Notes: generated by a model from the sequence alone, not told the origin. A DNA stretch of 64,000 nucleotides from Tumebacillus avium (GCF_002162355.1 NZ_CP021434.1:5014001-5078000), one strand, 5' to 3'. Numbered from the stretch's first letter, positions 7,801 through 17,303 are shown. A program made the numbers and translations.

Positions 7801-10800
7801 ACAGCGACCAGGTCTCAACAGCCGGTGTCGACGAATCGATCGTGTAAATCGCGTTGTCGTCGATGTCGTAGCTGTAACGGGTAGCCAGACCCATGCCGTC
7901 GATCTCTTTGAGCAGTCGTCCTTCGGCGTCAAATTTCTTCTGTTCGACCAGCGTATTCTGGTCTTTCGTCGGATCGGATTCGGTGATTTGACGGTTCAGT
8001 TCGTCATAGCGGAAATGCGTGGTTCCCTTGGAATGCAAGGTTGCCGTCACCGTATCCCACGCCAGGTTTTCTTCGGTCAGCTTGTTGCCGTTGGCGTCGT
8101 ACGTCATGCGCATTTCATTGCGCAGCGGGTCGACGGAGCGCACAAGGCGTCCGACTTTGTCGTAGTAGAGGCGGCTGACAGCGCCGTTTCCGTCTTTGTC
8201 TGCCACTTTGCGGCCTAGTTCGTTGTACTCGTCGATCTCGATGATCGACACGACGTTTGGCGCCAGCGGCGTTTTGTTGTCGTAGCCTTGCTTGGTGACT
8301 TGCGGCTGTTTGACCAAAACTTGGCGGTTCGCCTCATCGTACGCGTATTCGGTCGTGCGGCCGATCGCGTCTGTCGTTTTGATCAGGTTGCCGTTGGCAT
8401 CGTATTGATTGATGATCTTTTTGCCCAGACGGTCGATCGATTCCAGCACTTGGTTGTCTGCGTTGTAGACCCATTGTGCCATTTGACCGAGCTCGTTGGT
8501 CTCTTTGATCTTGTTGCCTGCCGCGTCGTATTCGAACGACATCTTTTTGCCGTACGCGTCGTACGATTCGAGCAGATTGAGACCGTTTGCGTCATACTTG
8601 CTGATCAGTTTGTAGTCGGCCTCTTCCATCCACACATCGTCGATGTGAACGGTGCCGGAAGTCACAGCGATCTTGGTCGTGACAAAAGCTGCGTTTGCCG
8701 GAACCGGTGCCGAGATATGCTGGCGGGTCCAGTCGGCTGTGCCGCCAAGCGGAGCGGAACTCTCGCTGCCGATGGGGTTTTTCGAGCTGTCATAGAACTG
8801 GACGGTGGTCGTCAGTCCCGCAGCAGCGTCCGCTTTCACATAGCCCAGCGCGCGCACCGGAAGGCGGCCCGCTTTGACCGGGACAAAATCGGACTCGATC
8901 GACGCAGCGCCGGTCAGCGTGACGCCGCGGACCCCGCTTTTCTTCTCGGTCGTGTTCAGGGACCAGTTGCCGGCCGTTTTCCAGCCCTGCAGTGCGGTTG
9001 CGTCGCCTTGCTCAAAGCTTTGGTTCGGCACAAAGCCGTACCCGGCGCCGCGCTGGTTCAGCTCTTCCGTTACATTGCCGTACGCGTCGTACGTGAAGGA
9101 CGTTTTAAAACCGTCCGGGTCGATCGTCGCCGTCTTGTTGCCTTTAGCATCGTATTCATGTGTGGTCACACGACCCAATGCATCCGTTTCTTTCACAAGC
9201 AGGCTGGTGCCCGGCTTGTAGACGCTCGTCGTCACCGGCGTCACTTGCACGCCGTCGATGTCGGTCGTCGCCGGTTCTGTTTTGGTCAGCACATTGCCAA
9301 GCGCATCATAGGTGAAGACCGTCTTCAAACCGCGCGGATCGGTCGATTCTTTCAAAAGGTTGTCCGCGTAGAGGAACGACTTGGTCAGTTTCAGGCCTTG
9401 CGGGTCTTCCACCATCGAAACGATGTTGCCCACGCTGTTGTAGACATACTCCGCTTCGATCGATTCGTTCGGGCCGGCCAGCACCATGTTGACCTTTTTG
9501 TTGACGAGGTCATAGCCGAGGGTCTGGTTGATCGTCAGCGCCGGATTCGTCGCTCCGGTCGATGCGTTTTGCGTGGTCAAGGTGTTCGACACGTTGATCA
9601 GACGCAGTCCGTTATACAGATAGTTCACCGTGTGACCGTTCGGGTCGGTCGCGCTCTTCAGGCGGCCTTGGGAGTCATACGCGTAGCCCAGCGTGCGGTA
9701 ACGCGTCCCGGCTTCATCGTAGTACTCAACATCGGTGAGCTGTCCGGTGGTGTTGTAGTAGTAAAGGACAGAGCTGATCGGAGAGAGCACTTTGGTCAGC
9801 AGGTTGCCTGTGTACGCAAAGGTCACCTTGCGTCCCATGGTGTCGACGATCTCCTGGAGCTGGTTGTTCGCCCAGACGTAGGTGATCTTGTTTTGGTTGT
9901 TGTCCGTCTCGGACGTCAGGTTTCCTTGCGCGTTAAACGTGTACAAGGTGCTTTCCGCGTCTTGATCTTGCAGGAGCCACGTGCCGTCCGCCTGCTTGGT
10001 CAGCTTTTGGAAAATGCCTTTCGGAGCGGTGTAGGTGCCGTCCGTCTGTTTGGTGAACAGATGGCGGCTGCCGTCTTCGTCGGTCAAGGTCACATTGCCG
10101 TTGGCAGCTTCGGCGAGCTCCGTTTCAAAGCTCAAACGCCAGCCTTTGCCGAGCAGCCCCGCTGCGCTGTCCTGGCTGTTGTAGACGCGGTTGACGCCGA
10201 CGCTCAAGCCGCGGCCTTCCCAGTCAAAATCGCCGTAGGTGAGGAACAGGTTGCCGTTCGAGAGGTTTACGTTGCTCGAACCGTAGCCGGTCTCCGTCTC
10301 CACGACGCCCCAGTAGGGTTCGGTGCCCAGCATGTCAAGGAACTGGTCGACATACACGTACTTGCTGACCACCGACACGTTGCCCGCCGCATCTTTGGCC
10401 TCCAAACGCAGCGTGTACAGCCCGGTCGGAATGTTTGCGGTGTTCCAGGTGGCGAGCAGATCTTGATTCACCACATCGGTCTGCTTGGCGATCTCCGTCC
10501 ATTGCGTCGGCGCACTACCCGCTCCGTAGGAGATCGTGTAATCAAGCAGGTCGTTGTCGGACGCAGAACCCACGATGTCGATCGCGCCGTTCAAGTAGTC
10601 GCGCTCGTTCGGCGTTGTGATCGCCGCAGTCGGATACGAAGTATCCAGCGTGATGCTTGCCGACTTCGCAGTCGATTCATTGCCAGACGGGTCTTTGTAG
10701 ATGACAGAGACCGTTTTGTCGCCGTTGCCGTCCGACAGCGTCCATGCTTTCGTCGCCGTAAACGCTTCATCTGCCGTCCATGCCTGCTCTTCGTTGCGCA

Positions 10801-13315
10801 GGCGCTGCTGGTACGGACCGTTGGCGTTGTCGGTCACCGACAAGTTCAAGCTGACGTTTGGCGAGTTGGTCAAAGTCTGACCGTTGTTGATGACAATCGC
10901 GCCCTGCGGCGGCACGGTGTCGACCACTTTGACCGCGGAGGAGAGCGTGTCGCCAAAACGTCCGACGCCCACTTGCAGCATGCCCCAGCGGGTCAGGAAG
11001 TCGCCCGGGTTCTTGCCGCCGTTAGAGCGCAAGTTAAACGTTTTGCTACTGCCCGCGCCGATCGAATCGGTGCCGGAGAGCGGCATGCGCGTATCTTGGG
11101 TCAGCGGATCGGTTTCTTCCACAGAGCCCAGGTAGAAAGCGCCAGCCGAAGTCCACGTCTGCAGACCTTCGTTTTTCACGGTGACTTGCACGTTGTAATC
11201 GCCGCTCGCTTCCATCGTGGCCGGAATCGAGTAGGAGACGATCGACGCGTCAAGCTGCTTGCGCGGCGTGTCGCTGGACGTGGTCGACCAGGTGTAGTTG
11301 CCGCTGTTGTCGACCGCTTTGACCGCCATGTAGTACGGCGTGCGGGCCAGCAGTTCGCCGGTGTATTTATAGCTGTTGGTCGTCACGGCGGCGCCGTTGA
11401 CGACGTCCCAGACGCCCGATTTGGTGCCGAGGTAGACTTCATAGTGCTTCAAGCCGGACAAGTTGTCGGTGGACGCCGCCCACGTAAACGTGTAGGCGCT
11501 GTTCAGCTTGTTGGTGACCGCCGGAGTGCCCGGTTTGGTCGGGGCGGTTTCGTCGTCGATCGTCGGCATAAACGCATCCGACTGCACGGTCGTGCCGTAT
11601 GCGTTGTACGCCTTGACGCGGAACCAGTAGTTTTTGTTCGCGGAGTACGGACCGCCCGATGCGACATAGACCGGACGCGGGTCGTCTTCCAGTTCGCCGC
11701 CCGTGCCGTCCAGACGCAAGGTGTATTGGCCTGCTGCCGCCTGTGCGGCGGTCGGCCACAGCTTCTTGCCTTTGGTCGTCCAGGTGGTGACGTTGCCGAC
11801 ATCGATCTCTTCATACGCTTTGCCGTTGAAGAACAGCACTTTGTACCCGGTCGCGCCAGATACCGCGCCCCATTGCAGGTTGACGTAGCCGTTGCCGGTG
11901 TTCACGCCGTTGCCGTACGCGGTGCCGGTCGGAGCGGCCGGCTTCGGCGAGTAGGTGATCTCCAGTCTCGGCGCATACGCCCCGGAGCTGTAGTCGCTGG
12001 AGTAAAACTTGCGGTACGAACCGGTCGTGTTCTCGTTGGACGCCTGCATGACCAGCCCGTGGTAGTTGGCCGGGTTGTCATACCAATAGTTGACGAGGCT
12101 GCCGACGTTCCACGAGTACCAGCCGTTCGCTTCGCCTTTAGAGAGCAGGTTCGAAGCGTACGAACCGCCAAACCCCGGCTGGTTGCTGTACGTGATCCCC
12201 GAGCTCGACCACGCTGCATACGCGCGGTGAATGTTGATCGTCGTGTCGACCGAAGAAGGCTCGTAGTACTTGTAGGCCTTAAACGTCGCCCCGGTCAACA
12301 GCCCCCCGCCCAGCGCCGGCAGCGTGCTGCCGAACTTGATGAACGTGCGGTGACTGTCGACGGTCGGCGCATACCCGGTGCGCAGTTCCGCGTCGCCGCC
12401 GTAGTTGACGGTGTTGTACACTTCACCGACATAGGCGTCAAACGTCGTCGCCGTCGTGCCCCCTGCCGTGACCGTCGGGTCGAGCAGGATCGGATACTGG
12501 GTTTCCGGGTCTTTCAGATAGGCCATGTCCAGCGCCAGGGTCAACAGGATCTTGCCGCCCTGTTGTTCCAGCACGTAGTCCATCGCGTGCGACTCTTTGT
12601 CGGACGCGTCGCGCATGAATGGCGGCGCAAAGGTGTAGACGACCGCGCCGTCTTTTTTATCGGTGAAGACGATATCGCGTCCTTCTTGCTTGACGTTCAA
12701 GTCGGTCTTCAGCTCAAAGGTGATTTTTTCGACGTCAGGAAGCTTTTTTAAGATCAGGTCTTCCTTGACGCCGGTGCTGCGTACATGATAAATAGCATCG
12801 ATATTTGCAAATAGATTGGGATAGGTAAGCGTATCATCTTTGCTGACGCCGGCCGCTGGGTTGGCGCCAAGAATCGAATAGGAAAGGGAATGCCCGTTTT
12901 GCTTGATCTTAAAGATGTCTTTATCGGCCGTCTTGGCAAATAGTGCGGTAAACTTGTTTGCTTTGTTCTGGAACTTGAAGTTTTTCTGTTCGGTCTTGTC
13001 GGCGATCAGATCGGTGATGCCGTTGTCGATCGATTTCCAGTCCTTAGTGCCGGTTTCCTGATAGAAAACCGGTGTGGAATACATCTCGATCGTTTCGGTG
13101 AGATCGCTGTTTTTCCACGTTTTTGAATTTTGCGTGCGTTTTCCTTTCAGCTCCAGCACCTTATCGGGCGCTTCTTTAGCCTGCTCTTTCGCGTCCTTGT
13201 GTTCATTCGAACCGTGCGCATACGCCGTTCGCAGCGAATCGAGCGGCATCGTGACCGCCAGATTCAGCACAAGAAACGACACCAACGCTTTTGAAAAAAG
13301 TCCTTTTGATCGCAA
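4853..13315 (-). CDS. Secreted Rhs/YD-repeat polymorphic toxin with pretoxin HINT and HNH-like C-terminal tip (2820 aa)
   Basis: The TTG at 13315 is preferred because AGGAGGG lies 8 bases upstream and translation then begins with a clean signal peptide (MRSKGLFSK..., hydrophobic core, AYA cleavage site). A further-upstream TTG at 13351 would place the ribosome site inside the coding region. Approximate order: DNRLRE-like domain 285-440, two Fn3-type domains 460-685, Ig-like domains 690-985, DUF6531-type start of the Rhs shell near 995, YD repeats to about 2400 interrupted by a carbohydrate-binding-like domain 1420-1570, the Rhs core hallmark ending in NNIDPDG near 2440, a Lys-rich linker, a HINT peptidase 2575-2705 (CNCFTLGT...IWTHN), and a tip of about 112 residues with VPHHIAQN, DGPAVMM and KEDHAKT. 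The HH/DH-AKT pattern suggests an HNH-superfamily nuclease. The shell presumably encapsulates the toxin, which HINT may release. Closest in plan to WapA-type Firmicute toxins. Confidence 0.9.
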   Translation of the reverse strand: MRSKGLFSKALVSFLVLNLAVTMPLDSLRTAYAHGSNEHKDAKEQAKEAPDKVLELKGKRTQNSKTWKNSDLTETIEMYSTPVFYQETGTKDWKSIDNGITDLIADKTEQKNFKFQNKANKFTALFAKTADKDIFKIKQNGHSLSYSILGANPAAGVSKDDTLTYPNLFANIDAIYHVRSTGVKEDLILKKLPDVEKITFELKTDLNVKQEGRDIVFTDKKDGAVVYTFAPPFMRDASDKESHAMDYVLEQQGGKILLTLALDMAYLKDPETQYPILLDPTVTAGGTTATTFDAYVGEVYNTVNYGGDAELRTGYAPTVDSHRTFIKFGSTLPALGGGLLTGATFKAYKYYEPSSVDTTINIHRAYAAWSSSGITYSNQPGFGGSYASNLLSKGEANGWYSWNVGSLVNYWYDNPANYHGLVMQASNENTTGSYRKFYSSDYSSGAYAPRLEITYSPKPAAPTGTAYGNGVNTGNGYVNLQWGAVSGATGYKVLFFNGKAYEEIDVGNVTTWTTKGKKLWPTAAQAAAGQYTLRLDGTGGELEDDPRPVYVASGGPYSANKNYWFRVKAYNAYGTTVQSDAFMPTIDDETAPTKPGTPAVTNKLNSAYTFTWAASTDNLSGLKHYEVYLGTKSGVWDVVNGAAVTTNSYKYTGELLARTPYYMAVKAVDNSGNYTWSTTSSDTPRKQLDASIVSYSIPATMEASGDYNVQVTVKNEGLQTWTSAGAFYLGSVEETDPLTQDTRMPLSGTDSIGAGSSKTFNLRSNGGKNPGDFLTRWGMLQVGVGRFGDTLSSAVKVVDTVPPQGAIVINNGQTLTNSPNVSLNLSVTDNANGPYQQRLRNEEQAWTADEAFTATKAWTLSDGNGDKTVSVIYKDPSGNESTAKSASITLDTSYPTAAITTPNERDYLNGAIDIVGSASDNDLLDYTISYGAGSAPTQWTEIAKQTDVVNQDLLATWNTANIPTGLYTLRLEAKDAAGNVSVVSKYVYVDQFLDMLGTEPYWGVVETETGYGSSNVNLSNGNLFLTYGDFDWEGRGLSVGVNRVYNSQDSAAGLLGKGWRLSFETELAEAANGNVTLTDEDGSRHLFTKQTDGTYTAPKGIFQKLTKQADGTWLLQDQDAESTLYTFNAQGNLTSETDNNQNKITYVWANNQLQEIVDTMGRKVTFAYTGNLLTKVLSPISSVLYYYNTTGQLTDVEYYDEAGTRYRTLGYAYDSQGRLKSATDPNGHTVNYLYNGLRLINVSNTLTTQNASTGATNPALTINQTLGYDLVNKKVNMVLAGPNESIEAEYVYNSVGNIVSMVEDPQGLKLTKSFLYADNLLKESTDPRGLKTVFTYDALGNVLTKTEPATTDIDGVQVTPVTTSVYKPGTSLLVKETDALGRVTTHEYDAKGNKTATIDPDGFKTSFTYDAYGNVTEELNQRGAGYGFVPNQSFEQGDATALQGWKTAGNWSLNTTEKKSGVRGVTLTGAASIESDFVPVKAGRLPVRALGYVKADAAAGLTTTVQFYDSSKNPIGSESSAPLGGTADWTRQHISAPVPANAAFVTTKIAVTSGTVHIDDVWMEEADYKLISKYDANGLNLLESYDAYGKKMSFEYDAAGNKIKETNELGQMAQWVYNADNQVLESIDRLGKKIINQYDANGNLIKTTDAIGRTTEYAYDEANRQVLVKQPQVTKQGYDNKTPLAPNVVSIIEIDEYNELGRKVADKDGNGAVSRLYYDKVGRLVRSVDPLRNEMRMTYDANGNKLTEENLAWDTVTATLHSKGTTHFRYDELNRQITESDPTKDQNTLVEQKKFDAEGRLLKEIDGMGLATRYSYDIDDNAIYTIDSSTPAVETWSLYDGKGNQIIGMDKLGATTYLYDSNGQLKEVIDPQGKKTSYTYNAAGDKTKLVDATGAVTDWGYDAEGQMRKETQTLQDGATGETKTQITLFEYDAIGQVVKRTMQEGVGTTVTTSKEVSLFYDELGQLVRELGVNQPAGTKTDNRYLHDNNGNVTNTWTYDETNPIPLDKDPDGDGFYNSETISVFDANNRLLEETITHTQTVSKTSYDDKNNKEILTNALGDTVVLSDDSDRTKQILTPNFDTFDYEYYVNDMIKTVTAPGVQTTFTYNGGEKVSTIKALNRGNNAVILDLQYQYNTTDQVTQVSDKGVVKGKYTYTATGNLETTEEGGRKFKYTYDANSNIVKVEDLATGKTVTAYTYATGNRMQQKQEFDKTTGALIRTTDYEFNPSGTLKKTTVKEGANVTVIDYGFNSDDQLMSVDKTINGIVQPKILYEYDTEGNRIAKNVSDASGNTHYHFHRDTSGSIFLETKLTATSKSDSLKYFRDGDGNMLSFAWNDVVYYYQFNARGDVVAITDAAGNVVTTYEYDAWGNVLSIGGDQAVGTVNPYRYVGKMGVMYDQNTGLYLMGWRDYDPSTGRFIVPDEYEGEEDEPVSLNRYLYADADPVNNIDPDGHLPKWMSGVWKSTKKATKKAYNFAIGDDIRTLTSKKSKWYHKAGAAASIASNFIPGAGQAKWAIKGAIKGAKAGKKAYKAVKYYKPSVKKARIQKTKVVLQKSKAPQRKVYRKATPQKSCNCFTLGTKVETEDGEVPIESVKIGDKVLAKDEYTGEKAYKEVEWLYQREVDEIYEVHVGGEVIQTTDEHPFWVVGEGWVETQNLRAGDRFETADGKILTIDQIIVKQQKATVYNFKVKDFHTYFVSNLGIWTHNACQLNPNKGGKFGDLDKVKGPNEVPHHIAQNAYNKTKGISRNDGPAVMMSKEDHAKTRTFAGRGKATMRQDADLSGRQRMAKDIWDVKKLFGRKYNEGLRGAVRYGQKVYTKSNR

Positions 13316-13437
13316 ACAAATTTCCCTCCTCAGATAAGAAAATTTAACCAAGAGTGCAACAGATGAAATATAGCTTTAAAATAATACGTGAAAAATAGAG
13401 TATATAGCTACGGGCAAATGTTCCCATGCCAAAAGAC

Positions 13438-13475
13438 GCAAAAAAGGCGATCCGAAGTGATTCGGATCGCCTTAG
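13438..13475 (-). terminator. Terminator downstream of the cotF-like gene
   Basis: A 13-bp perfect stem (13444-13456 with 13461-13473) and GTGA loop. The A-run at 13439-13445 reads as a U-run on the minus strand. Confidence 0.85.
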
Positions 13476-13489
13476 GTCTCACTCACAAA

Positions 13490-14152
13490 TTAGAAATTGC
13501 GGTTCAGCGCCATCGGGGAATTGTAGCCTTGCTGCTGCTGTGCGCCATAGCCTTGACCGCCGCCGTAACCCGGGGCAGAAAACGCCTGCACCATCGTTTG
13601 CATGGTGTGGTCAGCCAGTTGCGGAACTTGGTACATGCCTTGGTAGTTGGCAAATTGGAACAGTTCGTACGCCATCTCCTGGCAGGTGTTGGCAGACGTT
13701 GCATGGAACTGGCGCAGCACCGGGTTGGCGCATTCCAGCGTGAAGTTCATGCAGGAGATCGCGCCAAACTTGTGCAGGTTGAGCGCGATGGTCGCGATCG
13801 ACTGGTCGGACAGGCGGTTGGCCTGCGGGTTGGGCGTCGGGAATTGCGGGTTGTTCAGGCCGATGTTGATGTTTTCGTAAACGTTCGTTTGCGGCGTGTG
13901 CGGGACTTGCGGAGTGAAGCCTTGGTTGTTCAGCACCGCCAGGCACTGCTGGTAGCCTTGCACCATGCGGCGCTGCTGGTTGCTCAGGATGTCGCGCAGG
14001 TGCGCGTCCTGGCACTGGCTGATCAAGATGCCGTACAGCTCTATGTCTGCCCCTTTGGAGCGGATCGTTTCCTGTGTAACCAAAAACTCATGCGCTCCAA
14101 AACGCATCCCTTGCTGTTGTTGACCTTGTTGTTGCTGTTGAGTACGGTTCAT
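13490..14152 (-). CDS. Spore coat protein, CotF family (220 aa)
   Basis: The ATG at 14152 follows TTGGAGGTG with 8-base spacing; an upstream in-frame TTG at 14170 is part of the ribosome site itself. The protein opens with a Gln-rich tract, then a ferritin-like helical coat domain (residues about 20-165) with the LVTQETIRSKGADIELYGIL block typical of CotF/YhcQ coat proteins, and ends in a Gly/Gln/Tyr-rich tail (YGGGQGYGAQQQQ). Such proteins are deposited on the forespore surface and often cross-linked. It is monocistronic with its own terminator. Expected to be expressed in the mother cell under sigma-E/K, though I did not identify such a promoter. Confidence 0.8.
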   Translation of the reverse strand: MNRTQQQQQGQQQQGMRFGAHEFLVTQETIRSKGADIELYGILISQCQDAHLRDILSNQQRRMVQGYQQCLAVLNNQGFTPQVPHTPQTNVYENINIGLNNPQFPTPNPQANRLSDQSIATIALNLHKFGAISCMNFTLECANPVLRQFHATSANTCQEMAYELFQFANYQGMYQVPQLADHTMQTMVQAFSAPGYGGGQGYGAQQQQGYNSPMALNRNF

Positions 14153-14224
14153 TCTGTAAAGCACCTCCAAGCGAGTTTCAAACCTTTACTAGAATGCCGT
14201 TTCCACAGCTGCTTTATGCAAATG

Positions 14225-14262
14225 AAAAAGCCTTGCGCCACGAATCGGCACAAGGCTTTGCT
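14225..14262 (-). terminator. Terminator of the M3 peptidase gene
   Basis: Stem AAAGCCTTG/CAAGGCTTT (14227-14235 with 14251-14259) with further inner pairing. The A-run at 14225-14229 gives a U-tract on the minus strand. Confidence 0.75.
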
Positions 14263-14263
14263 T

Positions 14264-16063
14264 TTACTTCGCAGCGACTTTGCCCGCGGTCAGGCGCAGG
14301 AATTCTTCTGCATCCTTGACGGTGATGTCCACTGCATTTTGCCAAAATTCCGGCTGGGTCAGATCGACGCCAAGGTGCTTCTGCGCCAGCTCCTCCACCG
14401 TCATGCTGGCCGTGTCGCGCAAAAGCGCCACGTACTTGTCGGCAAAAGTCGGGCCTTCCTGCAGCGCCAGCGCGTAGACGCCGGTCGAGAACAGGAAGCC
14501 GAAGGTGTACGGGAAGTTGTAGAACGGCACCGAAGTCGAATAGAAGTGCAGCTTCGACGCCCAGAAGCGCGGGTGGTACAGCTCCAGAGAATCGCGGTAC
14601 GATTTCTGCTGCGCTTCCACCATCAGCTCGTTCAGGCGCTCGGCGCTGACCAGGCCTTTTTGGCGCTCATCGTAGAAGTTGTTTTCAAAGATAAAGCGAG
14701 CGTGGATGTCCATGTACATCGCGATCGAGCCGTGCACTTTCTCTTCCAGCAGCGCAATCTTCTCGTCGTCCGATTTCGCTGCGCGCACCGCCGCCGAAGT
14801 GACCAGCGTTTCCGCAAACGTCGAAGCGGTCTCCGCCACGTTCATCGCGTACAGGCGGGAGAAGAACGGCATGTCGCCCATCACGTGCGCATGGTACGCA
14901 TGGCCCAATTCGTGCGCCAACGTCGACACAGCGCCCATCGAGTTGTCGTACGTCATGAAGATCCGGGTCTCGTTCTTGCCCGGGAAGCCGGTGCAGAACC
15001 CGCCGGGACGCTTGCCCGGGCGGTCTTCCGCCTCGATCCAGCTCTGCTCAAACGCCTGCTTGGCAAAATCGGCAAAGTCGGGAGAGAATTCTTGGAACTG
15101 CTCGACGATAAAGTTAGCGCCTTCATCGTACGTATACGAAGTCTCCACGGTGGAAGTCGACGCGTACAGGTCGTAGTAGCTCAGCTTGTCGGCGCCGATC
15201 AGCTCCGCCTTGCGGTTCAAGAACTTCACAAATACTTCTTTGTTCTTGTCGATCACATCCCACATCACGTCGAGGGTGGCGCGGGACATGCGGTTGATGT
15301 CGCACGGCTCTTTGAGGATCGAATCCCAGCCGCGGGCTTTGTAATGCGCCCAGCGGAAGCCGCCGAGGTGGTTGAGGTTGGCTGCGAACAGCTCTTCGTT
15401 TTGCGCAAACGCTTCTTCCCACGCTTGAAACGCAGCTTCGCGCACATTGCGGTCCGGCGCGCCGGAGTACAAGTTCTGCGCCTGGCCGACCGACAGTTCC
15501 TTCACTTCACCGCCGCTCTCCACCTTGATCGCCATGCGGCCGATCAGCGTGTTGTACAGCGAGCCCCAGGCATGGTAGCCGTCTACAGCGAGGTCGCCCG
15601 CCAACGCTTCCATCTCCGGCGCCATCTTCTCGCCGGCGCGCAGGCGGCGCTCATCGAGGTAAAAGGCGATCGGCTGCACGCGCTCGTCTTTCAAAAGCGC
15701 TGCCCAGGTGTTATCATCTGCCGCGAGGATCTGCTTGTCCAGCACGGTCATCGCCGCGCCATGCTGTGCGGACAATTGGGTGATCCGGCCATGCACGATC
15801 TTCGCGTGCTGATCTTTCACGTTTTGCGCGAGCAGGCAGGAGGTGAAGCTCGTCGCATAGCGCAGGTTGGCGAACACCTCTTGCACCGTTTTCAAAACGG
15901 AGACCCATGCGTCAACGCTGTTTGCCGACTCCAGCGAGGAGATCGTGCCGGACAAACCTTCGATCCCGGCTTCGAGCTGATTCAGATACTGAGCAAACTC
16001 CGGAGACTCGGAACCGCCGGCAAAAAACGGATCTAAATTCCACGTTTGGCTTAAATTTTTCAT
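14264..16063 (-). CDS. M3 family oligoendopeptidase (PepF/M3-like, 599 aa)
   Basis: Cytoplasmic zinc metallopeptidase that cleaves short peptides. The catalytic motif HELGHAYHAH (HExxH) is near residue 383, and the third zinc ligand is in NVAETASTFAE about 28 residues later. Length and the FWASKLHFY and PFYNFPYTFG blocks near the C-terminus fit the oligoendopeptidase F-related family. No signal peptide. It starts at an ATG at 16063 and lies alone between two terminators. Family membership is secure; substrate preference is not readable. Confidence 0.9.
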   Translation of the reverse strand: MKNLSQTWNLDPFFAGGSESPEFAQYLNQLEAGIEGLSGTISSLESANSVDAWVSVLKTVQEVFANLRYATSFTSCLLAQNVKDQHAKIVHGRITQLSAQHGAAMTVLDKQILAADDNTWAALLKDERVQPIAFYLDERRLRAGEKMAPEMEALAGDLAVDGYHAWGSLYNTLIGRMAIKVESGGEVKELSVGQAQNLYSGAPDRNVREAAFQAWEEAFAQNEELFAANLNHLGGFRWAHYKARGWDSILKEPCDINRMSRATLDVMWDVIDKNKEVFVKFLNRKAELIGADKLSYYDLYASTSTVETSYTYDEGANFIVEQFQEFSPDFADFAKQAFEQSWIEAEDRPGKRPGGFCTGFPGKNETRIFMTYDNSMGAVSTLAHELGHAYHAHVMGDMPFFSRLYAMNVAETASTFAETLVTSAAVRAAKSDDEKIALLEEKVHGSIAMYMDIHARFIFENNFYDERQKGLVSAERLNELMVEAQQKSYRDSLELYHPRFWASKLHFYSTSVPFYNFPYTFGFLFSTGVYALALQEGPTFADKYVALLRDTASMTVEELAQKHLGVDLTQPEFWQNAVDITVKDAEEFLRLTAGKVAAK

Positions 16064-16132
16064 GAGAATCCCTCATTTCGCTATGTATTTCTTCTCCCAT
16101 CATATCACACTTTTCAAATAACTTCCTGCCCC

Positions 16133-16160
16133 GTAAAAAAAGCCGCAAACTGCGGCTCCT
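16133..16160 (-). terminator. Terminator of the alcohol dehydrogenase operon
   Basis: Stem AGCCGCA/TGCGGCT (16141-16147 with 16151-16157) and a 3-base loop, followed on the minus strand by a U-run (A-run 16135-16141). Confidence 0.8.
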
Positions 16161-16166
16161 GCAAGT

Positions 16167-17303
16167 TTACGGCTTTAAAACGACTTTGATGCACCCGTCC
16201 AGCTTTTCATCAAAAATTTCATATCCGCGCTCCGCTTCCGCCAAAGGCAGCCGGTGTGTGATCACGTCGGTCGGGTCAAATTTGTTCTCTTTGATCATCC
16301 GGTACAGCTCCGGTATGTAGTGGATCACCGGCGCCTGCCCCATCTTCAGCGTGATGTTGCGGGCGAACAGATCGCCGAGCGGAAACGCGTTGTAACGCGC
16401 CCCGTACACGCCGACCAACTGGATCGTCCCGCCTTTGCGCACGCATTGCGCCGCGATGACGATCGCGCCCATCGAGCCGCCCTGCAGCTTCAATGCGCTC
16501 TCCACCATCTCGACGATCGTCATCTTGCCGTCCATGCCGACACAGTCGATCACGACATCCGCGCCGCCTCCCGTGATCTCTTTCAAATACTCGCCGGCAT
16601 GGTCATGCTTGGTGAAATCGACGATCTCCACGTTGTTCACCCGCTTGGCATGTTGCAGGCGATATCCGATGTAGTCGACAGCGATGACGCGCTTGGCGCC
16701 TTTGAGCCAAGCAAACTTTTGCGCGAGCAGACCGACCGGGCCGCAGCCGAGCACGATCACCGTATCGCCCGGTTTGACCCCGGCGTTGTCCACGCCCCAG
16801 TACGCCGTAGGCACGATGTCAGACAAAAAGACGATCTGCTCATCTTCCATCTCGCAATCATCCGGCACTTTAAACGGCATGAAATTCCCGTACGGCACCC
16901 GCAAAAATTCGGCCTGGCCGCCTGCGTACCCGCCGTACGTCTCCGAATAGCCCAAAAAACCACCCGTTTCCCCATGCGGATTGGCGTTGTCGCATTGGCT
17001 CTCCAGGTGATGTTCACAGTAGAAGCAGTGCCCGCAAGCCACCGTAAACGGGACGATCACCCGGTCGCCTTTTTTGACCCGCGTCACATCGGGGCCAACT
17101 TCTTCGACGATCCCCATCGGCTCGTGGCCGATGATGTAGCCTTTGTGAAGGTTGGGGACGAAGCCGTGAATCAAATGCAAGTCGGACCCGCAGATGCCGG
17201 TGGTGGTGATGCGGACGACGAGATCATCACGCTGGATGATCTTTGGATCTGGCATTTCGGTCACTTTTACATCTTTGATCCCTTGGTAGGTTACAGCCTT
17301 CAT
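16167..17303 (-). CDS. Zinc-dependent alcohol dehydrogenase, formaldehyde-dehydrogenase-like (378 aa)
   Basis: Medium-chain dehydrogenase/reductase acting in the cytoplasm. Visible: catalytic zinc Cys in GICGSDLHL, GHEPMG, the four-Cys structural zinc lobe CGHCFYCEHHLESQC, and the nucleotide-binding VLGCGPVG. The long GETGGFLGYSETYGGYAGG insertion before QAEFLRVPY is typical of glutathione-independent formaldehyde dehydrogenase-like members. The ATG at 17303 is chosen because it overlaps the stop of the upstream membrane gene as ATGA and has AAAGGAG upstream. The four-base overlap implies translational coupling with the CBO0543-like protein. Substrate is not determined. Confidence 0.88.
   Translation of the reverse strand: MKAVTYQGIKDVKVTEMPDPKIIQRDDLVVRITTTGICGSDLHLIHGFVPNLHKGYIIGHEPMGIVEEVGPDVTRVKKGDRVIVPFTVACGHCFYCEHHLESQCDNANPHGETGGFLGYSETYGGYAGGQAEFLRVPYGNFMPFKVPDDCEMEDEQIVFLSDIVPTAYWGVDNAGVKPGDTVIVLGCGPVGLLAQKFAWLKGAKRVIAVDYIGYRLQHAKRVNNVEIVDFTKHDHAGEYLKEITGGGADVVIDCVGMDGKMTIVEMVESALKLQGGSMGAIVIAAQCVRKGGTIQLVGVYGARYNAFPLGDLFARNITLKMGQAPVIHYIPELYRMIKENKFDPTDVITHRLPLAEAERGYEIFDEKLDGCIKVVLKP

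Noticed and set aside
5200-10340. DNA tandem repeats or CRISPR-like periodicity in the Rhs gene
   Set aside because: The periodicity is at protein level (YD repeats); nucleotide units are divergent, with no conserved direct repeats and spacers.
8288-12751. Very long open frame antisense to the Rhs gene (similar ones at 296-2197, 46924-49935, 20633-21766, 23141-25006)
   Set aside because: Low-complexity Arg/Val/His-rich translations typical of GC-rich shadow frames; no ribosome sites or family motifs, and the opposite strand carries well-defined proteins.
13316-13351. Upstream TTG (13351) as the Rhs start
   Set aside because: The AGGAGGG ribosome site would lie within the coding region, and the extra residues precede an otherwise perfect signal peptide.
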